Assembly (NCBI GenBank): GCA_017469605.1
Contig: JAFUGB010000208.1
Coordinates: 1-10,464, forward strand
DNA length: 10,464 bases
Origin: Clostridia bacterium
Lineage (GTDB): Bacteria; Bacillota; Clostridia; Christensenellales; Aristaeellaceae
Reading direction: 5' to 3'
The notes beneath the pieces were generated by a model, which saw only the letters and a program-made list of their open reading frames with translations, was not told the DNA's origin and ran no database searches. Both the position numbers and the translations under genes were made by a program. Shown here piece by piece: positions 1-5,914 of the stretch; the first letter of the stretch is position 1, and each line of letters begins with the position of its first letter.

Positions 1-1049
1 AGTTTATCGTGACCCATCCCCAGTATTTTTTCAGCCAGTCGCCCGAAAACGCGCTGCTCAATCCCGATAACCTGTACGTGCTGCTCAATCACTTTAAGTG
101 CGCGGCCTATGAGCTGCCCTTCCGGGACGGCGAAACGCTGGGCGGTGCGCCCGGGGCCGAGGAAATGCGGGAATTCCTGGAGGATGCCGAAATCGTGCGC
201 CACGTGGGCGATACCTGGCACTGGCAGGCCGAGGAATTCCCGGCCAGCGAAATCAGCCTGCGCACGGCCATGACCGAAAATTTCCTGATCAACGATATCA
301 CTGACCCGGCGCACGTGCGCATCATCGGAGAGATGGACCGCTTTACCGTGCCCATGCTGCTGCATGAAAACGCCATTTATCTGCATGAAGGCCAGCAATA
401 CCAGGTGGAAAAGCTGGATTGGGATGCCTGCAAGGCTTTTGTGCGGCGGGTGGAGGTGGATTATTATACCGACGCGGACCTGAACGTGAGCCTGAGCCTG
501 CTGGACATTGCCGAGGAAAAGGAGAACGCCGCCTGGGGCGAGGTGAAGGTGACGGCCATTACCAAGCTGTTTAAAAAAATGAAGTTTGATACCGGCGAAA
601 ACCTGGGCTTTGGTCCGGTGATGCTGCCCGAGAGCGAAATGCACACCACGGCAGTCTGGTGGACGCTGAAGGATGAATACGCCGCGCTGTTTGATAAAGA
701 TACCCTGCAAAACGGCATGATGGGCATCGCCAACCTTTTGCGCATCGTCTCTCCGCTGTACCTGATGTGCTCGCCGCGGGACGTGGCGGTGAGCTACCAG
801 GTCAAGTGCCCCTTTACACAGCAGCCCACGCTGATCCTGTATGACAACTGCCCCGGCGGCGTGGGCCTTTCGGAAAAAGCCTATAAAATGCGCGATACGC
901 TGCTGCTGCATGCCCGGCTCATTGCCCGGGACTGCGGCTGCGAGCATGGCTGCCCCTCCTGCGTGGGCCCTGTGGGCGAGGTGGGGGAAAACGGCAAACA
1001 GACAGCCATCCGCATAATCGGCCTGCTGCTGGAGGACGGGAAGGCATGA
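1..1049 (+). CDS. MrfA/YprA-like DEAD/DEAH-box helicase, C-terminal part with DUF1998 (5' end outside window)
   Basis: The reading frame is open from base 3 and continues upstream out of the window, so only the last ~348 residues are seen. They lack helicase motifs I-VI and match the C-terminal part of MrfA/YprA-type superfamily 2 helicases. Near the start comes a segment with 'HPQYFF' and 'NPDNLYVL'. The DUF1998-like signature 'YDNCPGGVGLSEKAY' follows (about 838-885). A four-cysteine cluster, C-x-C-x3-C-x2-C, has its Cys codons at 933, 939, 951 and 960. In the MrfA family these cysteines bind a structural zinc, and B. subtilis MrfA is a 3'-5' DNA helicase needed for mitomycin-type damage repair. 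Repair in this organism is inferred from the family. The GTG at 9 is an in-frame codon, not a likely start, because upstream residues continue the same domain. The 3' end overlaps the next gene by 4 bp (ATGA). Confidence 0.85.
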   Translation, partial: FIVTHPQYFFSQSPENALLNPDNLYVLLNHFKCAAYELPFRDGETLGGAPGAEEMREFLEDAEIVRHVGDTWHWQAEEFPASEISLRTAMTENFLINDITDPAHVRIIGEMDRFTVPMLLHENAIYLHEGQQYQVEKLDWDACKAFVRRVEVDYYTDADLNVSLSLLDIAEEKENAAWGEVKVTAITKLFKKMKFDTGENLGFGPVMLPESEMHTTAVWWTLKDEYAALFDKDTLQNGMMGIANLLRIVSPLYLMCSPRDVAVSYQVKCPFTQQPTLILYDNCPGGVGLSEKAYKMRDTLLLHARLIARDCGCEHGCPSCVGPVGEVGENGKQTAIRIIGLLLEDGKA

Positions 1050-1768
1050 TCAAGGCGGTGTTTTTGGATATCGACGGCACGGTGCTGGATTTTGACGCTT
1101 TCGTGCGGGCGTGCATGCGGGCGGGATTTGAACGCTTTGGCCTGCCTCCCTATGAGGAGGGCATGTTCGTGGTGTTCAAGCAGGTCAATAACAGGCTTTG
1201 GTGGCAGATAGAGCGGGGCGAAATCCTTCGGGAACAGCTCATTGACCTGCGCTGGCAGGCGGTTTTTGAACGGCTTGGCATCCGGGCTGACGGCCGCGCC
1301 TTTGAAATCTATTTCCGGAACGCGCTGCTGGGCAGCGCCATCCCGGTGCCTGGGGCCGGCAAACTGCTGCCCTGGCTGGCGGAGCGCTATACCGTGTGCG
1401 CCGCCAGCAACGGTCCCTTTGCCCAGCAGCGGTCGCGGCTGGAGCTGGCGGGGTATCTGCCCTATTTTCAGCATTTGTTTATTTCGGAGGAGATCGGCGC
1501 GCAGAAGCCGTCGCCGGTGTTCTTTGAAAAAAGCATGGCGCGGCTGAACGCGGGCCGGGCGCAGGCGGTGCGGCCCGATGAGATCCTCATGGTGGGGGAC
1601 AGCCTGACCTCCGATATGGCGGGCGGCATCGGATGCGGCATGAAAACCTGCTTCCTGAATCCCTGCGGCCGGCCGGTGCCGGCGGACCTGCCCGTCGATT
1701 TTGTGATTGGGCAGCTCAGCGAGCTTAAAACCATTCTGGAAAAGGAGGACGGCCATGCCCAGCCTTGA
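1046..1768 (+). CDS. HAD-superfamily hydrolase, YjjG/YfnB-like (probable pyrimidine nucleotidase)
   Basis: A 240-residue protein with all four haloacid dehalogenase motifs. Motif I is DIDGT (8-12; nucleophile D8, acid/base D10). Motif II is ASNG (120-123). Motif III carries K154 in 'GAQKPSPVFF'. Motif IV is GDSLTSD (184-190), whose acids hold Mg2+. The helical cap after motif I and the segment 'NNRLWWQIERGEI' (48-60) resemble the YjjG/YfnB group. E. coli YjjG dephosphorylates dUMP, dTMP and non-canonical pyrimidine nucleotides. The fold is certain; the substrate is inferred and another small phosphate ester is possible. The start ATG lies in the stop of the helicase gene (ATGA), with GGAGGA about 10 nt upstream, so translation is probably coupled. 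The 3' end overlaps the methyltransferase start by 14 bp. Confidence 0.85.
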   Translation: MIKAVFLDIDGTVLDFDAFVRACMRAGFERFGLPPYEEGMFVVFKQVNNRLWWQIERGEILREQLIDLRWQAVFERLGIRADGRAFEIYFRNALLGSAIPVPGAGKLLPWLAERYTVCAASNGPFAQQRSRLELAGYLPYFQHLFISEEIGAQKPSPVFFEKSMARLNAGRAQAVRPDEILMVGDSLTSDMAGGIGCGMKTCFLNPCGRPVPADLPVDFVIGQLSELKTILEKEDGHAQP

Positions 1769-2474
1769 AGCCTATTCCCGCGATCTTGATTACAGCTATG
1801 CCCTGGGGCTTTTCCCGGCCAGTCAATTGATGCAGAAGCGGCCGGAGCTGGCCAGACGGCTGCTGGTATCCTCCAGGGCCGGGAACAGCGAGGGCCTGAC
1901 CGCGCTCCGGGCGCTGTGCCAGGCCCATCACGTGCGGGAGGAGACCGCCGATAAAGCGCTCAGCCGCGTATCGGGCAAGGAAAACTGCTTTGCGGCCGTG
2001 GTGTTTGATAAATTCCAGGGCGAGCTGACCGGCGGCAATCACCTGGTGCTGCATCATCCCGGGGACAAGGGCAACCTGGGCACCATGCTGCGCACGGCGC
2101 TGGGCTTTGGCTATCGGGATATCGCCGTCATCCGCCCGGCCGCCGACGCCTTTGATCCCCATGTGGTCCGGGCCAGCATGGGGGCGATTTTCGGACTGAA
2201 TCTTCGGTATTACGATGATTTTGACGCGTACCGGTCACAATTTCCCGATCATATGTGCTATCCCTTTATGCTGGATGCCTCGGTGCCCCTCAGCCAGGGC
2301 GCGACAGGCAGGCGGACGCCCTTTGCCCTGATCATGGGCAATGAGGGCAGCGGCCTTCCGCCGGAGTTTGCCCGCCTGGGACAGCCCGTGCGCATTCCCC
2401 ATAACGCGGAGATCGATTCGCTGAACCTGTCGGTGGCGGCCGCCATCGGCATGTATGCGTTCAGCCAGGAATAG
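1755..2474 (+). CDS. SpoU/TrmH-family RNA 2'-O-methyltransferase
   Basis: The ATG at 1755 is preferred because AAAGGAGGA (1741-1749) sits just upstream. A longer frame from 1707 would lie deeper inside the HAD gene with no RBS. The 239-residue product shows the three SPOUT motifs of the TrmH/RlmB group. Motif 1 is 'NLGTMLRTA' (107-115, with N107 and R113). Motif 2 is 'RASMGAIFGL' (139-148). Motif 3 is 'GNEGSGL' (195-201) continuing to 'SLNLSVAAAI' (222-231), which makes the knotted S-adenosylmethionine site. The first ~90 residues are a variable N-terminal region likely to contact RNA. Such enzymes methylate ribose 2'-OH in rRNA or tRNA; the target nucleotide cannot be told from sequence. It overlaps the HAD gene by 14 bp, and its stop codon is embedded in the RBS of the following gene. 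Confidence 0.88.
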   Translation: MPSLEAYSRDLDYSYALGLFPASQLMQKRPELARRLLVSSRAGNSEGLTALRALCQAHHVREETADKALSRVSGKENCFAAVVFDKFQGELTGGNHLVLHHPGDKGNLGTMLRTALGFGYRDIAVIRPAADAFDPHVVRASMGAIFGLNLRYYDDFDAYRSQFPDHMCYPFMLDASVPLSQGATGRRTPFALIMGNEGSGLPPEFARLGQPVRIPHNAEIDSLNLSVAAAIGMYAFSQE

Positions 2475-2489
2475 GAGGATCAATTCCGG

Positions 2490-3257
2490 ATGCTAAAGAT
2501 GCTTTGCCTGCTTGCCGCGCTGCTGCTGTTCTGCCCCCTGGCAAAGGCCGAGGGGCGCGTCCCGGCCATCATCGTCCAGTCTGACGGGGCCAGGCGCTCC
2601 GATGCCGCCCCCCTTGATCCCCGCATCCAGCCTGCTGTGGCCCTGAGCTTTGACGACGGCCCTTCGGGGGATTATACCCAGCCGGTACTGGATATCCTGG
2701 CGGAAAATGACTGCCGGGCCACCTTTTTTATGGTGGGCGCCGCCATGGACCAGAGCCGTGAACTGGTGAAGGCGGTATACGACAGCGGCAACGAGGTGGG
2801 GCTGCATACCTGGCGGCATAATGATCTGAATCAGATGGACGCCAACGCCATCGTGCGCAATCTGGAATTGTGCCAGAACATCGTGCTGGAGCAGACCGGC
2901 ACCACGGCCAAGTGGCTCCGGCCACCCTATGGCCGGGTGGGCCCCACCGCCTATAGCGCGTGCAACGCCCTGGGCATGTATATTGCCACCTGGACCATCG
3001 ACAGCCGGGATTGGGAAACCCAAAACGCCGAAAAGATCTATAACGAGGTGATCGGCCAGCTGCGCAATGGCGCCATCATCCTGTTCCATGATACCCATGC
3101 CGCCACGGTGGAGGCCCTCAAAAGCATCCTGCCCGAGATCAAGGCGCGGGGCTATCAGGTGCTTACGGTGGACCAGCTCATGTCCTTCCGGGAGAGCCTC
3201 CGGTCGGCCACCCACTATTACCATCTGGACATGGAAAAACTAAAGCCGCTGCAATAA
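2490..3257 (+). CDS. Secreted polysaccharide deacetylase (NodB domain, carbohydrate esterase family 4)
   Basis: A 255-residue protein. An N-terminal hydrophobic segment ending 'PLAKA' at 18-20 then E21 looks like a Sec signal peptide, so the enzyme should act outside the membrane. The NodB domain (about 48-230) is complete. Motif 1 is SFDDGPS (53-59, D55 base and D56 metal). Motif 2 is HTWRH (106-110, metal ligands H106 and H110). Motif 3 is RPPYGR (144-149), motif 4 DSRDW (171-175) and motif 5 LFHDTH (198-203, H200). This set removes N- or O-acetyl groups from polymers such as peptidoglycan, and wall N-acetylglucosamine is the likeliest substrate (inference). The RBS AGGAGG (2473-2478) overlaps the previous stop, so it is the last gene of that operon. 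I see no GC-rich hairpin with a T run after it. Confidence 0.9.
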   Translation: MLKMLCLLAALLLFCPLAKAEGRVPAIIVQSDGARRSDAAPLDPRIQPAVALSFDDGPSGDYTQPVLDILAENDCRATFFMVGAAMDQSRELVKAVYDSGNEVGLHTWRHNDLNQMDANAIVRNLELCQNIVLEQTGTTAKWLRPPYGRVGPTAYSACNALGMYIATWTIDSRDWETQNAEKIYNEVIGQLRNGAIILFHDTHAATVEALKSILPEIKARGYQVLTVDQLMSFRESLRSATHYYHLDMEKLKPLQ

Positions 3258-3273
3258 AAAAGTTAGAAAAAGC

Positions 3274-3308
3274 TAAGTCAATATTGAATACAGGTTTGTG
3301 TTGACTTA
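3274..3308. repeat. 8-bp inverted repeat overlapping the ferredoxin -35 box (candidate operator)
   Basis: TAAGTCAA (3274-3281) and its exact reverse complement TTGACTTA (3301-3308) are separated by 19 nt. The right arm covers the whole -35 hexamer of the ferredoxin promoter. It is AT-rich and not followed by a T run, so it does not look like an intrinsic terminator for the deacetylase gene. A regulator-binding site is a reasonable inference, but chance symmetry cannot be excluded. Confidence 0.4.
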
Positions 3309-3337
3309 CCAAGGAACCGCGTGCTATCATGATGCCA
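3301..3337 (+). promoter_or_regulatory. SigA-type extended -10 promoter of the ferredoxin gene
   Basis: A -35 TTGACT (3301-3306) and a -10 TATCAT (3325-3330) are spaced 18 bp apart. A TGC directly before the -10 (TGn at 3322-3324) makes an extended -10. Transcription would start near 3337, giving a leader of about 50 nt. A tract rich in A/T lies upstream. Confidence 0.7.
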
Positions 3338-3355
3338 TAAGGAGCGAATAACACC

Positions 3356-3378
3356 TTAATTCTTGATTAAAACGGAGG
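3356..3378 (+). promoter_or_regulatory. Ferredoxin leader: small hairpin and strong RBS
   Basis: TTAAT (3356-3360) can pair with ATTAA (3366-3370) around a 5-nt loop, giving a weak AT hairpin. It is followed by GGAGG (3374-3378), 9 nt before the ATG at 3388. The RBS is strong; the hairpin is marginal and might only be incidental. Confidence 0.4.
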
Positions 3379-3387
3379 AAAAGAAAT

Positions 3388-3558
3388 ATGGCTTATCAGA
3401 TTAGTGAAGAATGCATCATGTGCGGTGCCTGTGAAGGCGAGTGCCCCGTGGGTGCCATCAGCGAAGGCGATGGCAAGTATGAAATCGATGCCGATAAGTG
3501 CATCTCCTGCGGCGCTTGCGCCGGCGTGTGCCCCGTGGGCGCTCCCGCTGAAGCTTAA
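3388..3558 (+). CDS. 2[4Fe-4S] clostridial-type ferredoxin (56 aa)
   Basis: A short gene giving 56 residues, the usual size of clostridial ferredoxins. Two complete cluster motifs C-x2-C-x2-C-x3-C-P are present: C9, C12, C15, C19-P and C38, C41, C44, C48-P. The two halves are pseudo-symmetric ('CPVGAI' and 'CPVGAP'). Each motif supplies three ligands to one cluster and its last Cys to the other, so the protein carries two low-potential [4Fe-4S] clusters and shuttles electrons in the cytoplasm to enzymes such as hydrogenases or pyruvate:ferredoxin oxidoreductase. The partner is not encoded here. It has its own extended -10 promoter, GGAGG RBS, preference for GAA, GCT and GGC codons, TAA stop and strong terminator, as expected of an abundant single-gene transcript. 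Its short length makes it easy to miss in size-filtered gene calling. Confidence 0.96.
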   Translation: MAYQISEECIMCGACEGECPVGAISEGDGKYEIDADKCISCGACAGVCPVGAPAEA

Positions 3559-3574
3559 TTGGTTGACTGCTTCC

Positions 3575-3600
3575 GGCCCGGAAATTCCGGGCCTTTTTTT
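3575..3600 (+). terminator. Rho-independent terminator of the ferredoxin gene
   Basis: GGCCCGG (3575-3581) pairs with CCGGGCC (3587-3593) around AAATT. It is followed at once by seven T residues (3594-3600). The structure starts 16 nt after the ferredoxin stop codon. Confidence 0.93.
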
Positions 3601-3605
3601 ATTGG

Positions 3606-3640
3606 TTGCGCCGCAGGGGAAAAAAGGCTATAATATTGCT
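3606..3640 (+). promoter_or_regulatory. SigA-type promoter of the walJ-like to rsmG operon
   Basis: A consensus -10 TATAAT (3629-3634) lies 17 bp after a partial -35 TTGCGC (3606-3611). The -35 begins only 5 bp after the T run of the ferredoxin terminator. Transcription would start near 3641, leaving a leader of about 27 nt with AAAGGAA (3654-3660) as RBS before the ATG at 3668. Confidence 0.75.
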
Positions 3641-3667
3641 GTAATTTTGCACCAAAGGAACAAGGAA

Positions 3668-4468
3668 ATGCGATTTACTTTTTGTCCTCTCTTTTCGGGC
3701 TCCAGCGGGAATGCGCTGTTTGTGGGAGCGGGCGGCACCCGCATCCTGATTGACGCCGGGCTGTCGGGCCGCGCGGTCAGCGAGGCGCTGAACAGCATTG
3801 GCATCCTGCCCGAAACGCTGAACGGCATTTTGGTTACCCATGAGCACAGCGACCATGTGAAAGGCGTGGGCATCCTGAGCCGAAAATATCATCTGCCGGT
3901 CTATGCCAACGCCCGCACCTGGGCAGCCATGGAAAGGCAGGTAGGCACTATTGCGCCATCTCTGCACCGGGAGTTTGAGACAGGCGAAAGCTTTTTCCTG
4001 GGCGATTTTTCCGTTATGCCCTTTGCCATTCCCCATGACGCCGCCGATCCCGTGGGCTATCGGGTATACTGCGGCGCGTGCAGCGTGGCCACCGCCACCG
4101 ATATGGGATACTTCAGCGCCAAGGTATACGATGCCCTCAGCGGCGTGGATATACTGGTGCTGGAAAGCAATCATGATATTGATATGCTGCATGCCAATGA
4201 GCGCTACTCCGCGGCCTTGAAAAGCCGCATCCTGGGACGGCACGGCCATCTGAGCAACGAGGCCTGCGCCGAAGCGCTGTGGATGCTGTACCAGACCGGC
4301 GTGCGCCACGTGGTGCTGGGGCACCTGAGCCATGAGAACAATACGCCGGAGCTGGCCATGCGTACGGTGTGCGAGGCCATGCAGGCCCATGGCCTGGTGA
4401 TCGGCCGCGACATCATGGTGGACATGGCCTGGCGCGACCATGTGGGTGGCGTGTATGAGCTGGAGTAA
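3668..4468 (+). CDS. walJ: WalJ/YycJ-like metallo-beta-lactamase-fold hydrolase
   Basis: 266 residues from the ATG at 3668, chosen because AAAGGAA lies 7 nt upstream and the promoter at 3606-3634 precedes it. An upstream in-frame ATG at 3404 falls inside the ferredoxin gene and is not credible. The start 'FCPLFSGSSGNA' (5-16) matches the 'SGSSGN' opening of the WalJ/YycJ/VicX family. The metal-binding motif THEHSDH (57-63; H58, H60, D62, H63) is intact, with further ligand candidates H123, D145 and H219 in 'LGHLSHENN'. In Bacillus the gene belongs to the walRKHIJ cell-wall operon and the protein is implicated in wall homeostasis and DNA-related functions. Here no WalRK genes are adjacent. Family membership is firm; the substrate is unknown. 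Confidence 0.88.
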   Translation: MRFTFCPLFSGSSGNALFVGAGGTRILIDAGLSGRAVSEALNSIGILPETLNGILVTHEHSDHVKGVGILSRKYHLPVYANARTWAAMERQVGTIAPSLHREFETGESFFLGDFSVMPFAIPHDAADPVGYRVYCGACSVATATDMGYFSAKVYDALSGVDILVLESNHDIDMLHANERYSAALKSRILGRHGHLSNEACAEALWMLYQTGVRHVVLGHLSHENNTPELAMRTVCEAMQAHGLVIGRDIMVDMAWRDHVGGVYELE

Positions 4469-5240
4469 AGGGCGCGCAGCGCTGTGCTGGATCGGAGCGC
4501 TGCTCTGCGCCGCGCTGGGCGTTGTGGGCGGCACGCTGCTGTACCTTCGCCTTTTTTCGGATACGTCGGACGCGTTGGCGGTGTACGGGGTCAATGCCGT
4601 GCAGCAGGTTTTTACCTTTGCCCTGCCCGCGCTTTTGATCCTGGCCGCCCGGCCCGCCCGGCTGCGGGCGTTCCGGAACAGCTGTTTTGCGCCCGGGTGG
4701 CCCGCCGCCAGCTTCAGCGTGCTGTTGGCGGTCAGCGGAACGGTGATGGTATCGGTGATCGCCACGCTATGGGCCCAACTGCTGTATTCCGCCACCGGCT
4801 ATACAGGAAGCGCCCAAGACCTGCCGCGGGCCCGCTCGGCGCTCCAATGGGCGGCGGCGCTGCTGGCGGTGGCGGTGATCCCCGCCCTGTGCGAGGAGTT
4901 GTTTTTCCGGGGACTGGTTCAAAACGCGCTGCGCAGACGGTTCCCCAGGGCGGGCGTGTGGATCGCCGCGGTGATTTTTGCCGCCCTGCACTTTCGCTGG
5001 GAAGCCTTTCCCGCGCTGGTCCTGCTGGGCGCGGTGCTGGGCCTGGGCTATGTCCGGCACGGCTATTGGGGCAGCGCGCTGCTGCATGGCTTGTATAACG
5101 CGGTGGTGCTGCTGCTGTCCTCCCGGGAAATCAGCCTGACGCTGGGACTGCTGATCGTTTGCTTTGCGGCCTGCGTGTTTTCGCTGCGCGGGTATCTTGG
5201 AAAGGAGTCTGCCGATGAAACTGACCGTACTGGGCTGTAA
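4455..5240 (+). CDS. CPBP-family intramembrane glutamic/CAAX-like protease
   Basis: 261 residues from the ATG at 4455, overlapping the previous gene by 14 bp. The ATG at 4440 adds five residues; neither start has a strong RBS, so coupling to the upstream gene is likely. Hydrophobic segments near 10-35, 48-66, 85-112, 130-146, 168-180, 185-200, 208-222 and 226-244 indicate a multi-pass membrane protein. The CPBP (Abi, CAAX protease and bacteriocin-processing) motifs are all present: EELFFR (147-152, with E147, E148 and R152), FAALHF (175-180, H179) and HGLYN (211-215, H211 and N215). They form the catalytic core facing the membrane interior. Relatives process prenylated proteins in eukaryotes or confer bacteriocin self-immunity in bacteria. 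No bacteriocin or obvious substrate is encoded here, so the role is unknown. The 3' end overlaps the next gene by 26 bp. Confidence 0.88.
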   Translation: MSWSKGRAALCWIGALLCAALGVVGGTLLYLRLFSDTSDALAVYGVNAVQQVFTFALPALLILAARPARLRAFRNSCFAPGWPAASFSVLLAVSGTVMVSVIATLWAQLLYSATGYTGSAQDLPRARSALQWAAALLAVAVIPALCEELFFRGLVQNALRRRFPRAGVWIAAVIFAALHFRWEAFPALVLLGAVLGLGYVRHGYWGSALLHGLYNAVVLLLSSREISLTLGLLIVCFAACVFSLRGYLGKESADETDRTGL

Positions 5241-5913
5241 CGGTCCCTATCCCGCGGCGGGTGGCGCGTGCAGCGGCTATCTGCTGGAGGCCGGGGATAC
5301 CCGTGTGCTTCTGGACTGCGGTACGGGTACGCTGGCGGCACTGACGGCGATCCTGCCGCCGGAGGAATTGGATGCCATTGTGCTGTCCCACCTGCATTAT
5401 GACCATATGAGCGATATGCTGCCCCTGATCTATCGCATACAGGGAAAACCGAAGCTTCCGGTATACGCGCCCATGGAGCCCGCCGGCGTGCGCGGCCTGC
5501 TTTCCGATGCCTTTGATCTAAGGGATTTGGGCCAGGGCGGCATGATTGGCAGCCTGAAAATGACGGTGCTGCCCACGCGGCATCCGGTGCCTGCCTATGC
5601 CACCCGGTTCGAGGGAATGGGAAAGGTTTTCTGCTATACGGGCGATACCAATACCTGCGCGGGGCTGGCGGCGTTTGCGCAAGGCTGTGATCTGCTGCTG
5701 GCCGACGCCTGCTTTACCGACGCCCTCTGGGCCGAAAGCAAGCCCCATCTGAGCAGCCGCCTGGCGGCCGAAGCTGCCCGGGAGGCCGGCGCGCGCCATC
5801 TGCTGCTCACCCATTTTACGCCGGGCAGTGAGCTTGATACCCTGCTGCGCCAGGGGCGCGAAGCGTTTCCGCGGGCAGCGCTGGCCGAAGCCGGGCTGAC
5901 CTTGTCCTTTTGA
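5215..5913 (+). CDS. RNase Z/YhfI-like metallo-beta-lactamase-fold hydrolase
   Basis: 232 residues from the ATG at 5215, supported by AAAGGAG (5201-5207) 7 nt upstream. An in-frame ATG at 5164 lies within the membrane protease gene and has no RBS. The opening 'MKLTVLGCNGPYP' and the metal motif SHLHYDH (58-64; H59, H61, D63, H64) are typical of the ElaC/YhfI-like branch. H123 in 'TRHPVPAY', D144 in 'YTGDT', and 'KPHLSS' (176-181, H178) followed by H200 complete the two-zinc site expected for this group. The 'PHLSS' segment is shared with tRNase Z-like and cyclic-phosphodiesterase relatives. The protein lacks the long exosite arm of true RNase Z, so tRNA processing is not claimed; a phosphodiester substrate is the better guess. 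Its stop is 1 nt before the comEC start. Confidence 0.82.
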   Translation: MKLTVLGCNGPYPAAGGACSGYLLEAGDTRVLLDCGTGTLAALTAILPPEELDAIVLSHLHYDHMSDMLPLIYRIQGKPKLPVYAPMEPAGVRGLLSDAFDLRDLGQGGMIGSLKMTVLPTRHPVPAYATRFEGMGKVFCYTGDTNTCAGLAAFAQGCDLLLADACFTDALWAESKPHLSSRLAAEAAREAGARHLLLTHFTPGSELDTLLRQGREAFPRAALAEAGLTLSF

Positions 5914-5914
5914 T

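Noticed and set aside
881..1756. A 291-codon open frame on the - strand over the helicase end and HAD gene
   Set aside because: It is antisense to two genes with intact catalytic motifs and resembles no family.
2490..2540. Lipoprotein signal in the polysaccharide deacetylase
   Set aside because: Cys15 is preceded by Phe and not by the small residue a lipobox needs; the ending 'AKA' fits ordinary signal peptidase cleavage.
3258..3308. Intrinsic terminator for the deacetylase operon
   Set aside because: The only symmetric elements are AT-rich (TTAG/CTAA and TAAGTCAA/TTGACTTA) with no following T run. Termination here, if any, may be Rho-dependent or absent.
3404..3667. N-terminal extension of the WalJ-like protein from the ATG at 3404
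   Set aside because: It would read through the ferredoxin gene, its terminator and the next promoter. The MBL domain begins normally at 3668 with an RBS.
3599..4795. A 398-codon open frame on the - strand across the WalJ-like and CPBP genes
   Set aside because: It has low-complexity shadow composition and spans two well-supported + strand genes plus their promoter.
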